The notes under the pieces are model-generated. The model did not search any database. It saw only the letters and a program-made list of their open reading frames with translations, and was not told where the DNA came from. Below, one piece after another: positions 1-10,944 of a DNA stretch of 64,000 nucleotides. The position numbers and the translations under genes are program-made. The DNA lies in contig JAUPFV010000001.1 of the NCBI GenBank assembly GCA_036936605.1, forward strand, positions 155,839,187-155,903,186. Reading direction: 5' to 3'. The first letter of the stretch is position 1. Each line of letters starts with the position of its first letter. The stretch comes from Limnanthes douglasii subsp. nivea (taxonomy: Eukaryota > Streptophyta > Magnoliopsida > Brassicales > Limnanthaceae).

Positions 1-41
1 TTTTCAAGTTTTAGGTACCTCTTCTCAGCATCCATCAGACT

Positions 42-317
42 CTAGCTGATATAGTACACCGGATGACGAGGATAATTGTCCACCTCTCTAACCAAAACCG
101 CACTTATAGCACATTCTGACACATCCAAGTACACATAAAGTGTTCCTCCTTCAACGGATTTAAAAAGGGTTTTTGGTGAAGACAAATGTTTCTTTATTTC
201 ATCAAAAGCCTGGCTGCACTGTGGAGACCAGTTGAAGTCTTTAACACCTTTCAAGGTTTGGAAATATGGAGCACATTTGTCCGAAGACCTTGAAATAAAA
301 CGATTCAAAGCAGCCAA
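42..317 (-). pseudogene. gypsy RNase H, N-terminal part
   Basis: A 91-codon frame. It opens with the RT thumb/connection segment 'AALNRFISRSSDK' and continues to 'GGTLYVYLDVSECAISAVLVRE', the usual start of the gypsy RNase H fold, where the first aspartate (in 'YLDVS') belongs to the catalytic set. It follows the RT frame after a single TAG codon near 330. It continues past the left edge in sequence not supplied. Confidence 0.8.
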
Positions 318-332
318 CCTTCCTGTTAGCCT

Positions 333-1269
333 CTACATTTCTTTAATATTTCGAGGAGGGTCCATTTTTAACAGAGCATCAAGTTGATCTGGATCAGGTT
401 GTATCCCTTTTTCACTTATTACATAACCCAAGAATTTTTTGGACTGCACCCCAAACACACACTTCTTTGGATTCAATTTTAAATTAACCTTAGTCAAGTT
501 GGCAAAAGTCTCTTGAAGATTAGTCAAGTGCAACTCTTCTTCTAAACTTTTAACTGTCATGTCATCGATATATACCTCCATATTTCTTCCAGTCTGATCA
601 ATAAATGCTTTGTTCACCAATCTCTGATAAGTAGCCCCAGCATTTTTCAACCCAAAATGTATCACCTTGTAACAATGGAGACCCCTATCTGTAACAAAGG
701 TAGTGTGTTCTTGGTCCTTCGGATCCACCTACATCTGGTTATAACCGGAGAAGGCATCCATGAACGATCATAGCTTGTCCTTTGGGGGACTGGATAGAGG
801 TCCTTTGGGCAAGCTCTATTGAGGTCAGTGAAGTCAGTACACATACGTCATTTCCCATTATTTTTCTTGACTAACAATGGGTTGGCTGTCCATAAAGGAT
901 ACTGAGAATCCTTTATATGCCCCATCTTAGTAGTCCGGTCAACTTCTTGGACTATTACATCAACTTTCTCCTTTGAAAAGGCTCTTTTTTTTGCACAACA
1001 GGTGCAACATCTTTCCGGACAGGCAGCTGGTGTGATATAACACTCGTTGGTACTCCGTTCACATCAGCATTGCACCAACCAAAAACATGTTCATGATCTG
1101 CCAAAAAGGACAACAAATTTTTCTTTAACTCTGGTCCCATCTTAGAGCCAACTTTAACACTCCTTCCTTCATCCAGAGAGTGGGTTTCAACTTCTTCAAT
1201 CGGTATCAAAACACCAGGGGTCTCTCCAGGGTCATCAATTTCACCCTCACCCCCAGAGGGCCCCAACAA
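333..1269 (-). pseudogene. gypsy reverse transcriptase, interrupted
   Basis: Three blocks make up the enzyme that copies element RNA into DNA. 1269-955 holds the pre-RT segment and ends near 'VVQKKEPF'. 960-780 carries 'LLVKKNNGKWRMCTDF', the conserved N-terminal palm. 728-333 carries 'HFGLKNAGATYQRLV' and the catalytic 'VYIDDMTVKS' followed by 'NPKKCVFGV' and 'KFLGYVIS'. The first two blocks are out of register by one base at an A-run near 990. Two TAG codons replace expected glutamines, near 729 and near 330. The active-site aspartates are intact, but the frame is not, so this copy should not make an active enzyme. Confidence 0.85.
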
Positions 1270-1399
1270 CTGCTAATCTTCATTAATCTGAACTCCCCCC
1301 CAGAGTTCTAGGAGCAAGTACAATTGCATAACATTCTCTTGCTATCTTTTGGCTACTCCTGACAACTCTCACTCGTCATTGAACCGCATACTTTAAACA

Positions 1400-1927
1400 T
1401 TAATAGACTGTTGAAGCCACAGCATGCATTCTAGAGAGCCAGGACCTCCCAAATATTGCATTGTAACATGTAGGGCAATCAACCACAACGAATAGTACTC
1501 TGACCATTTTCTTGAAAAGGCCTTTGCCCAACAATACCTCCTCCTCAAATTCTCTAATTACATCCGCAGAGCTTCCCGTAAAGACCACAATAGATCCGTT
1601 CGAACGTTGAATCACCGTCGAATTCTTCATCTGTTTATAAGAGCTTAAAAAGAGAATATTCGCTGAGCTGCCAGTATCAATCAGAATTCGCCTGATGTCG
1701 TTGCCCCCAATTGAAGCTCCTATCACCACAACATCCTCATGAGGCCCAACTATATTCCTTAAATCAACCTCATCAAAAACAATAAAAGGAAATGGAACTT
1801 GGGACTGATAAGAAGACATGCCTCCATCTAACTGATTAGCTAGAGTGTGAACATGCCTCTTCCTTGAAGTAGGAGTCGGCGCAGTCATAGTGTCCCCCCC
1901 CCCCCCCAAATATAGTAAGTGACTCAA
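1400..1927 (-). pseudogene. gypsy aspartic protease (gag-pol junction)
   Basis: A 175-codon frame. The segment 'VPFPFIVFDEVDLRNIVGPH' leads into 'DIRRILIDTGSSANILF', in which DTG is the catalytic triplet of retropepsins. It is followed by the downstream strand around 'FVVVDCPTCYNAIFGRSWL', the usual 'YNAILGRPWL' of Tat-type proteases. It would cut the element polyprotein. A run of 14 C on the + strand (1894-1907) puts its beginning out of frame with the preceding gag segment, which reads 'SLTIFGGGGG' in the other frame. Confidence 0.85.
1894..1907. repeat. C14 homopolymer (G14 on the coding strand)
   Basis: Fourteen C in a row inside the gag-protease junction of the gypsy element. The two flanking coding segments are in different frames on either side of it. 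In the related element at 46.4 kb the same place reads 'LTISAGDTVS' with no run, so the run appears to be an expansion in this copy. Confidence 0.9.
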
Positions 1928-2038
1928 AAAAACTGATGAGTCCGGACACTGTCTTAGTTTGTTCTGTTATGACCCCCACTTTATTCTGGGTTGGATCAGG
2001 ATCCAAATACTCTGATTCGACATCAAATCTTTCAAGAA

Positions 2039-3661
2039 TTACCATAGCCCTTTCTGGAGCAGATGTCCCCGCATTGTTCGTTGGGCCAGTTCGGGGAGCA
2101 TTGTCAGGCCTGTTTCCACTCCATCTCTTGACATAAGCTCCCAGCTTCCCCCTTTCAATAGATTCCGTACTTCTTGTTTTAAGGCGATAAAGTCTTCAGT
2201 GTTGTGGCCAATATCATAATGATACTGGGAAAACAAGTATTACGGGTTTCCCTAGGAGATTGAAGCGTTGTCAGCTTCCTGAAATGCACCTCATCTTTAG
2301 TTTTGTCAAAAATGGTGGCCGCATTTTATTTTAATTCAGCAAACCACTCCGGTTGGACCCAAAGTTCACGTTTATTTCTGGATTGCTGGCTCTGAGCTGG
2401 ATTCGGGTGGGATTGAGTCTGTTTGGCCCTGTTGGACCCTTGTCTGGTTTCTTTGGCCTTGTATCCGGACTGATTTTGGTTTGGAGCAGCTGGGGCAGAC
2501 CTCACTTGTCTGTGTACCCTGGTCTTCTTTGTTTCATCTACGTTGATTTGTTTTCCCACCTGAATTAGCAAGCCGCCCCAAGTCATGGCCTTCTTCCTTG
2601 TCACTAAATCAGCGAGATTCCCAGGGTTTAACCCTTGTCTCAAAGTGGCTATTGCTACTTGCTCAAAGCAATCAGCTAACCCATTTTTGGTATTTACAAA
2701 CCGACTTATATAGTCTTTCAATGACTCATTTGGCTCCTGGGAACAATGGATAATAGTATCTCCATTGCCCTTCACCTTCTTACTCCCCACAAACTGCCTT
2801 CAAAAGGCCACCCAAAACATATCAAAGTTTCTGATACAACCTTGTGGTAAGCTGTTGTAGCATTTCAAAGCACTTCCTGTAAAATATTGGGAGAAGGCTC
2901 TATAAAGAAGTATGTCATCATCATCAAAATTCATCATAAATTTTTTAAACTGTTCCAGATAGTTGTCTGGATCTTTGCTCCTATCATATTTCTCCATTTT
3001 AGTATTGTCAAACTCTTTAGGAAGGTTTCCGGCCAGGATCTTGGCAGACAATGGTGATTGTCTCCAATTCCTGCTACGACTAAAGACTGTGTCTTCATTT
3101 GGTGTTGCGAAAATACATGGTTCATCATGGAAAGCAAAAGGATCTATCAACAGTTGGTCCACATGTCTGTGACTATGGCTGTGGGATGACCCTTTACCCA
3201 AATGCCTCTTTAATATCCCATGTCTATCTCTCTTTTTTAATACTTTTTAACTAGCTTTTGCTTCTTTCTGGACCTCCCCTCATCACTAATTGATGGCAAG
3301 GACTCCTCAAGCTCATCCTCGTTCGAAGAGCTACTAGAGGACTCAGATTCTGAGCTCTCAACCGGCTTGGACCGCTGAGACTTCTTGGAACTGGCATGGG
3401 TCTTTTTCGTGCTGATGGGTCGTTCCATCTTGGTTTGTCAGTATGATGAATGGCTGACGCTTTAGACTTTTCCTTTAAACCCATCTCTACCTTTCTAGCG
3501 GCCCTCAACGCTTCTATTTCAGCTTTCAACTTATCTCTCTCTTCGGTCGTGTACTCATTGTTTTCCCCCACCACCTCCACCAAAGGTGGTGGAATTGCTT
3601 CGTCGTCCGGATTCATCCGAATCGGTTTTTCTTGCTGGTTTTGAATGCTAGATTCAGGCAC
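2039..3661 (-). pseudogene. gypsy gag (capsid-nucleocapsid), interrupted
   Basis: From the 5' side: an N-terminal charged segment (3661-3251, 'TEERDKLKAEIEALRAARK', likely coiled coil), a serine-rich stretch, and the capsid core (3201-2326). The core has 'DGSKDP'-like 'YDRSKDPDNYLEQFKKFM', 'GSALKCYNSLPQGCIRNFD' and 'LKDYISRFVNTKNGLADC'. A zinc-knuckle relic 'YHYDIGHNTEDFIALKQEV' (2236-2039) has lost two of its cysteines (Y and F in their place). At least three frame breaks are present. The same capsid motifs occur in the two + strand elements at 39.8 and 45.2 kb, which ties the three together. Confidence 0.8.
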
Positions 3662-3691
3662 CTTCTCCTCCCACTTTGGTTGCCAATTTGG

Positions 3692-4068
3692 TGAGGTTTA
3701 TTTTAAACTGAGGGTAATTTTGTCAAGTGTTTTGGAAAGTTTTGAGAGTATTAAATGTTTGGGTGTTTAGTAGTGAGAGATTTGAGCTGCTTGGTTGTAT
3801 TAAATGTTCATTACCCTCATTAATGAAAGTGGTTGGGGTATTTATACCCTTCACTATAGACTCGTGGGCTTTCGGGTCGGACTATGTAACCGGGTCAAGT
3901 TTTAAGGACCCGTTTATTTAATAAGTTGATTAGCACCTAGCTTAGACAAAAGGTTTTTAGTTATTTTATAATTTTGTCCTATCTGGATAGTTCAGTGGGC
4001 AGTTTTTGTCCGAATTTCCCTTGTCCGAAATTCTCGGTCAGCAGTGGTGGATTTATCCGGACTCATCA
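3692..4068 (-). repeat. 5' LTR of the gypsy element
   Basis: On the - strand the block begins TGATGAGTCCGG and ends CCTCA, giving the TG...CA ends of an LTR at about 377 bp. It is followed on the - strand by a primer-site-like stretch ('TTGGCAACCAAAGTGGGAG') and then the gag start. It contains a TATA box in the right orientation. The second LTR lies outside the window, so the ends could not be checked against a partner. Confidence 0.65.
3839..3846 (-). promoter_or_regulatory. TATA box of the gypsy LTR
   Basis: The - strand reads GGGTATAAATACCCC, a near-ideal TATA element about 150 bases before the LTR's 3' end. It would place the U3/R border some 30 bases downstream. Confidence 0.55.
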
Positions 4069-4405
4069 ATATTGGTATTCAAATCGAAGGTATTGACGAG
4101 CCCAACAAGTGTCAAAAGTGTTGGTATAGTCACGAAGTTTTGACTCAAAATTCGGTTGTTTAGAAGCTCAAAAACTAATTTTCGTATATTTTATTATTAA
4201 TAATAATATTTTAAGACATTTATGTAATTTATATAGTTAGGGATTGTGGTTTTGAATATTTGCTATTTAAAGCATCATATACCCTAAGTTTTGGGTTAGT
4301 TTTTGTTGAATTGATATAATATTTTCTGAACTTACGAGTTTTGTGTACCATAGAGTTATGGTTTTATATAATTCGTCTACAGTTGATATTCTCCCTATAT
4401 CAGTT

Positions 4406-4417
4406 TGGTATCAGAGT
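4406..4417 (+). other. primer binding site (initiator tRNA-Met type)
   Basis: TGGTATCAGAGT sits three bases after the left LTR. It matches 11 of 12 bases of the plant initiator-tRNA primer site TGGTATCAGAGC. Confidence 0.7.
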
Positions 4418-4633
4418 CTCAGTTCCTGCTACAAGGCAAGCATGTTTCTGAATTCTTATTTTAACTGATTCAAAGTCTAAAAAAGAGAACAACATTTATG
4501 GTCATGAAGATCTCGAAGATTGTTTGGTATGAGGGGACACACCAGGCATTTCAATAAAGATCTTATTGACCGGTTACTAGAGGATTTTAAATTGGCTACC
4601 AATCGTCGGATCAAGGTAAAAATTTCTTCTCGA

Positions 4634-4755
4634 GATGTTGTCGCAGACTATGAATATGTTTTGAAAACTATTTTTTTCATCAACTGGACATGGGATGTTG
4701 TTTTCAGGCTATGAAAAAGTTTTTGAAACCATTTTTTTCATCAACTGGATGGTTT
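4634..4755 (+). repeat. short tandem duplication inside the small LTR element
   Basis: A unit of about 65 bases containing 'CTATGAATATGTTTTGAAA' and 'TTTTTTTCATCAACTGGA' occurs twice with several differences. Confidence 0.6.
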
Positions 4756-5223
4756 CAATGTGACTTCGAATAAGGAACACTCGAGAAGAATTTATCTTAT
4801 TCCAATAAGGTCAATATTGAAAAAAATAAAATAAAATAATTTTGGTTGTTGATAGTGATGGTGCTGTGAATTCGAAGATGAATTCTTGTCAACCAGGGGA
4901 GGATGATGAAGCCCAGAAATTCCAAACATAAACCTTTTTTATATATTTTATTTTATTCAAATATCTTATATTATTCAAATCAAATCTAATTATATTACGA
5001 TTTTATTTTATTTTATTTTAGAATAATTATTTTAGAATATTTATTTTATTTCCTTGTATTCTAATTTAGGGTTTCGAGAAGCTTTTATATAAAGCTTCAT
5101 ATGCCTTAAGTTATTTTAAGTTTTTGGAATAATATATTTTTTATATCTAAAAATTTCAATTTGTGTTACCTTTAGATTAGGGTTTCATAATTTTGTTACC
5201 GTTTAAATCAAGGTTCTTAAGTC

Positions 5224-6833
5224 TACTTCTTCAAAGTTCGTTGAAGGCGTTAATGTGGTGACGAAAGGGAAGGTTATTGATGATCCTTCCACCAAACCTT
5301 GGAGCCTAAATTAGTTGATATGAAGGTTAAGTTGATCAATCCAAAACCCAATCAACAACTCATATTGGTAAGTTCTTCATAATTTTTATTTTTTAATGTC
5401 ATATATGATAATGTTTCTAACCTGAAGAGTAAGGCGGGTCTAGAGGGAGGTCTTTATTTCTAAATTATGTTTTTGAGGGTGAGTTTAACGACAAGGGCTT
5501 TAATTTGGTCATGAATCCCCTCGTAGTTCTTGAAAGTGAGTTATTATCAATGAGGGTGGTCATCGGGCTACCTTGAAGATATATCATCACGTTGGGAAAG
5601 GTAAAGAGATATTCTTGTAAGTTTTATTACAGCACGCATCTATTATAACAAAGGATAAAACTTATGTCTACATAGTATGGCGAACTGAAGATGCAATAAT
5701 GAAAGCGTTTAACCAATCATAAGAGGAAAATAGGTTGAAAATGAAAAGAATAAGATTAAGTTGAGGGGTTTAAGGTGAAGAAAGCAAGGAATGACGGGGA
5801 AATTTTTTATGATTGTTTACATAAGTTACATGTAATTCTCATTATTATCGAGTCACTTGAGCTACCAAAATAAGTAGATATAGTCTAAAAATAGTGCATA
5901 AAACAACTGACAACACAATACAACAAAGAAACAACAACAACATACAATAAAAACATATAGAAATTATTTATGCATTACACAACCATACCAAACAACAAAC
6001 ATATAGGTAAAATAAGAGACGCATGAGCAATCAGGAAGTGAAGCAGCATCGACGATCGCATCAACAGAGACCTTAACCATCGACTTCATTTAAGAAAACA
6101 AACATAAAAAACAAGTTATTTAAGTTTCATCAACGACAAAAATTTTGGTTGATACTATTACATAATAAATATCTTTACCCTCATCAATTTCGGTTGAGTA
6201 TAGTAGTATTTATATCATTCCTCATGAACATATGACTAATTTATCGGCCAAAACCGAAACTCCAGTCGAGGTAACTAATGTTGAGAAAATCGTTGACGGT
6301 CAGTTACCAGATTCTTCTATTATTATAGTGCCTAAAACTTTTCCCATGGAGCAAGTGGCGGAGTTTTTTGGTCACATACTTACTTTAGAGTGTTCGAGAG
6401 GGATCCCAACTTATCTTGCCTTGCTATAGTATGGAGTTGCACAGTAATGTTAGTATATTTTCTTTGAATTTTTTATTGATTTATGCCTTGATCGTTTTTT
6501 CTAACTTTATAGTTATTTTGTAGACTTCTTTAAATGATATTGTATTCGTACATGAAGCATGCCAAAGCTTTGTTTTAACAATTTTAGATCTTCAAATAAA
6601 TTTAAGACTATAGTTGAGCCTTTTGAGAGCAATCGAAATCCAAGAGTTATGTATGCTGAAAATAAGAAGTGCTTGAACACGGAAGTTCAATTTAAAGTTG
6701 AAACCTAAACATATTTAAAAGTTGAGATTGAAAGTGTCCCAAAGGTTGATAAGAAACTGAAAATGCTCATTAGATGCTCATATGATGGCTATGGAAGCGG
6801 TTTTGGAGGAACTGAGAAACAGTAATGTGGATC
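5224..6833. other. intergenic stretch, no gene recognised
   Basis: The reading frames are short and full of stops. One 65-codon frame on + (6232-6429) has ordinary composition ('VEVTNVEKIVDGQLPDSSII') but no family I recognise and no partner exons. The stretch is probably an old, unreadable transposon. Confidence 0.5.
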
Positions 6834-7445
6834 TCAAGGAAGAAAAAGAATTGCATGAAACTGAGCGTTTGAATAATAAAGATTGTAGCAGATGTTGATT
6901 TTCATGTAGTTGATAACTTCATTCGCATTAATCTTTTTAAAATCATGGCTTTCGTATACTTTGAAAAGTAGTCCACAACCACCAAAAGTTACTACATTTT
7001 TCAAAGCTTCTGGCAAAGGCCCTATAAGTTCAATGCCTAATATATCGAATGTTATTGCTTCTGTTATGGTTTCCAGGAGTACAAGTAAAACTTGGATTGA
7101 TTTGGGAAAATGATGACAACTATCATAATATTTTATAAAATTTATGTGCATTTTCCGTGATGGTGCCCAATAGTGTATTTGTAGAACATTTATTCTATGT
7201 AGTGTCTTGTACACCAATAAGTCGTTCTCCCCCCCCCCCCCCCTCCGTGAAGTTCTTTTATAGAACAATTTACTTATTCGGCTTGGAGACATCGAAGCAA
7301 AGGTCTGGTAAGGCCTTTCTTGTATAAATTTATGACACACATACAATCTTGTTGATTTTATTTTAACGCGGTCGGTTTCAACCTTATCTTCTGGTAGCTT
7401 ACCTTTTACGATATATAATAATAAGTGATCTTTAGTCATCCACAT
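6834..7445 (-). pseudogene. gypsy integrase relic
   Basis: A 203-codon frame that stayed open by chance. 'IHYWAPSRKMHINFIKYYDSCHHFPKS' corresponds to the zinc-binding end of gypsy integrases (usual 'YWPTM...C..C'), with one zinc cysteine replaced by tyrosine. 'FDILGIELIGPLPEALKNV' corresponds to the start of the catalytic core ('WGIDLIGPLP'), with E in place of the first catalytic D. A C15 tract (7229-7243) lies within the frame. It is not expected to be active. Confidence 0.75.
7229..7243. repeat. C15 homopolymer
   Basis: Fifteen C in a row on + (G15 on the integrase strand), coding a glycine run in the relic. It resembles the C14 tract in the gypsy copy at 1894. Confidence 0.9.
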
Positions 7446-8430
7446 CCTTAATTAGCATTACATCAAGTAATGAAGTACTATGTGAGATTATGTTTTGTAA
7501 AGCGACCAATGACTTCTCTTAAAAGATCACTCTTGGTGCCAAAAATGCACAGGCCAATTAGGCAAGACATCTACTGATACATTGTGTGTTATATATAATT
7601 TTTCAAAAGTAACTTGATTAAATAATGTATCTTAAAGGTGGATTTCTCTTATATACTTGATCAAATTATATTTTTGGCTTTTGATTATCCAAGGTTTGGT
7701 TTACTATAAGTTAAGAATATGTAACAAATTTATTTTTTTAGCCCTGCATATGTTATAAAGTCATAATCTAGTTATTGCAGCTTCACACTTTGATTTATTA
7801 TTAGAGGATATGAAGTCTAAATTGATGGGTTGGTTCATTATTTCTCCTAAAGAGGATGTTAACGTCACATTTTCTCAAAACCTTTGTTCTTGCTTCCTCA
7901 ATCTTTTTGAACTTCTTATATTTATTTTGGATGGTTTGCCTAAGGTAGAGGTATTTCATACTATAACTGTTTTTTAGAAATTTGCTAAAACCTGAGCTTT
8001 AATTGTTGTTTGCGGCTTGAATCTAATTTTGAAGTATTTTAACTATACCATTTTTTAGTCAGTCGTATATTATATCTTCTGTAATACATTGTTTAAATGG
8101 GGGAGGTTTGGACCATATGGATTGTACCTGGATGTAAGGCCTTATTTTTATAGCTGCTACTACTAAATCTAAGATAATGTTTTCTAACTATAAATAGTGT
8201 GCCTCGGTGTCTAGTGGATACTTACTAACATAATATATAGCTTGGATTGTAATTCCATCTTCCCTTACTATAACAACATTAAATGCATAATCTAACACAA
8301 TAAATACGTAAATAAAAATTCACCAAGCTTCGGTGTTGTCGGAAAGTTTAATGAGACTATGAACTCTTTGTATTAGTTAAAAGCTTCATTGTATACATGA
8401 GTCTAATTAAATCTGTCAACCTTTAAGTAT

Positions 8431-8715
8431 CTACAATAAGGGGTGAAACTTGACTAAATAATAACATATTAACTCGTGTAACCTAAAAATATTTAAGTGT
8501 GCGTACCTCTGTTTGACGTTCTTTTTCTTGACTAGGATTGGGTTGGTTATCCAAACTCGATAAAAAAATTCTCGGATATGTCCTACTTTATTAAGCGTGC
8601 TTACCTCTGTTATTATTGCTTTGACTTTTTTGTAGGGAGAATGGTCTATTTTTATTTTAATAGACTGAAACTTGTTATCTATTAATAACTTACAACACAT
8701 TATTTTGGTATGCAC
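8431..8715 (-). pseudogene. gypsy reverse transcriptase relic, N-terminal palm
   Basis: 'HIREFFYRVWITNPILVKKKNVKQRYAHLN' corresponds to the gypsy 'FIREVQYPEWLANVVLVKKKNGKWRVCVDF' region. The conserved aspartate of the first catalytic block is gone. Upstream 'IDHSPYKKVKAI' fits the preceding linker. Confidence 0.7.
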
Positions 8716-9139
8716 TCGTGTTACATCTTGAGCAGTCCAGGAAAATGTATCTTTTTTTTAATAACAATTGTAGTAACTAGTTTTCATAATTAGTTGGCAT
8801 GTCTCATTCGATATAAAGGAATTTATTTTCTTACATTGTGATTGATTCCATTATTTTCTTGGCTCGGCTAGATGAGGGGCCTCTATAGGTTCACCGTATC
8901 ATCAAAGATAACTGGATCCCCTAGAAATTGTTGTTTCTTAAGTGTTATAGAAGTTGAATAACACTATTTTTCCATTCTATGGTTTCCCCGGATCACATAA
9001 ACTTGGTCATTGACCATGTAGCGGATGCACTATTGTGACTATGGAATATATCTGGTCCAACCTAGGTATATCAAAGATTACTTTTTTGAAGATAACACAT
9101 ATGCTACCATGAACAATCACTAAGCTTAATTCATATATT

Positions 9140-9329
9140 CTAGCTACCCTAAAACCACATCCAGTTTCAAGTCTCCCAAGATTAGAGTGCTCGTCTCAGT
9201 GGATCCAATTAAAACCCTCTTGGATGGTGTAAGTATCATCACTATATGCATCTTATCTTAGGTATTTTTAAATGACACACTAGAGAAACTAGCAGTATCT
9301 ATCATAATATTTCTGAGTTTTACTCTCAT
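9140..9329 (-). pseudogene. gypsy protease relic
   Basis: The - strand reads 'MRVKLRNIMIDTASFSSVSF', where DTA stands for the usual DTG. After one stop it continues with 'KRVLIGSTETSTLILGDLKL', which matches the flap and downstream strands of Tat-like proteases. Identification is by pattern only. Confidence 0.55.
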
Positions 9330-10944
9330 TATCTCAACTATAATTATTATTGCATGCTTATATGGTGTCGCGGCTCCCCGAAGGTCATCATTATCAACAC
9401 TAATTACATACAAATAGTTTTTTATATAGGTGTACAAATGTTTGACCTAGATATTATGTTTCCATGTATTCTGTATGTATTTTTCTAGAAGATTTAATAA
9501 TATATGATAACGTCTCAATTCCTCATATTTAATAATAAAAAAATGATTAATTTAAAAAAAAATGTATCATCAAAATTATCAACTACGAAATAAATAGAAA
9601 CTTTTAACTATGCACGTGTAATTGATTTAGAAAATATTGATGAGATTATGGATTGAGAAAGTATTGTGGTAATTTATACAATTTTAGAAACACTGATAGT
9701 TTTTTTTAGGTCAAACTATGGGTATTATTAAATATAAAAGAGACGACACTTGGTTATGACATCTTCGAAATATGAATTATTATATATGAAAAAGTGAAAA
9801 AAAAACAATGCATGTGTATAAAAAATATGAAATGCGAAAGTTTAAATATAAAAAATGTGAAATCTTGATCCTAACAAATGTAATAATAATGATCTACATA
9901 TATGAAATATAAAATCTAGATTAAACGAAATGCGAATAAGAGTTACATTTGTTTTTTTAAGTGTAAAATAAAAAACCACATATAAACGAAAATACAAAAT
10001 AAGATAAAATTTTAGTCTATTTTTTATTTAAATGTGTAATGCAAAACAATGATTAAACAAAAATACGATTGTGATGAATATATTACGTGCATATGATAAC
10101 TCTTCTTAAAATATAATATATTTAACAAAATTAATACTTATCCAATAATGTTAAAATATCATAACTAGAAAATGCTACGTAAATATTTGCAAATATCTAA
10201 AAAACATATTATAAATAAAAATGGTATCATATTAAAAAAATCTAAGGGTCGTCAAAGATTTCAAAATGCAATTATATATCAATAAAAATCAATTTAAAAT
10301 TTAATTATGTACTGATTAAAATATTTAAATTTTGATTTCATATCTTATTAAGAATATATACAAAGTTAGACGTTTTTTCTAACAACCGTCGAAACTATCA
10401 AAAATAAATTTTGTATTAATAATTTTACTGAACAATTTGAAGGATTAATTATGCGTAAGATATTCATATCATATATGTTCGTGAAGTTCATGAGTCGTAT
10501 TTTATAATGAAGAAAATATTAAATTAAAATAAATATTAGAAACTAAATTATGATTTTTTTGGTTGTTAAAATGTTAAGAGTATATTGTGTTAACAAAATT
10601 TATTTCAATTTATAATTTAATTATATTTGATTGTAAAATATTTAAATATAAATGATATATATAGGTTTGAAGGTTTACAAGTATAGTTTTGGATGCCAAA
10701 AAAATAAGATTATAAAAATAAATTCTAGAAACAATTGTGATACTTTTTGTAGTAATTATTTAAACTGCTAACAATGAATCTGTAAGAATAACATGAATAA
10801 TATAATTAAAAGCGTTAACAAGAATATAAGTTAAAGGTGTGTTTTCAAGTCTCAGGTAATGTTATTAGATTAATGTCAACATAAGATGAATAAAAAGTTA
10901 GGATGTGGTTTGTAGTGTTAAGTATGATTTTTTTTTGTTTATAT

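Larger units (their letters stand above)
1..4068 (-). mobile_element. Tat-like Ty3/gypsy LTR retrotransposon, 5' part, cut by the window edge
   Basis: Reading on the - strand from the right, the order is LTR (4068-3692), gag (3661-2039), protease (1927-1400), reverse transcriptase (1269-333) and the beginning of RNase H (317-42). This PR-RT-RH order with integrase expected further left is that of Ty3/gypsy. The protease context 'LIDTGSSANILF' and the RT motif 'YIDDM' resemble the plant Tat/Ogre group. The frame is broken by a few stops and one-base shifts but most protein sequence is still readable, so this is the youngest-looking gypsy copy here. The 3' LTR and integrase would lie outside the window. 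The lineage call is by motif only. Confidence 0.85.
4094..5223 (+). mobile_element. short non-autonomous LTR retrotransposon (TRIM-like, chromovirus-derived)
   Basis: Two diverged direct repeats flank about 500 bp: left LTR 4094-4402 (TGACGAGCCC...ATATCA) and right LTR from 4904 (TGATGAAGCCC...) to about 5223. Both share the AT-rich middle and the 'AAGCNTCATATNCC' block. Just inside the left LTR is TGGTATCAGAGT (4406-4417), the site matching initiator methionine tRNA. Just before the right LTR is the polypurine tract AGGGGAGGA (4895-4903). The inside has no pol, only scraps resembling a gag start and a C-terminal tail ('NSKMNSCQPGEDDE'), as in chromoviruses. It is too short to code for its own movement. 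The right LTR's last bases are eroded. Confidence 0.6.
6834..9430 (-). mobile_element. decayed Ty3/gypsy pol region
   Basis: On the - strand the order is protease relic (9329-9140), reverse transcriptase relic (8715-8431) and integrase relic (7445-6834), which is gypsy order. The sequence between is consistent with RT/RNase H but broken by many stops. Motifs match the Tat-like element at 1-4068 only in outline, so this is an older copy or another family. No LTR was found at either end. Confidence 0.7.

Noticed and set aside
1836..2045. Programmed frameshift at the G14 run between gag and protease
   Set aside because: A related copy reads through the same place without a run, and the element has several other breaks, so random slippage explains it better.
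6834..7445. Long open frame taken as a host gene
   Set aside because: The sequence aligns in pattern with gypsy integrase and lacks catalytic residues.
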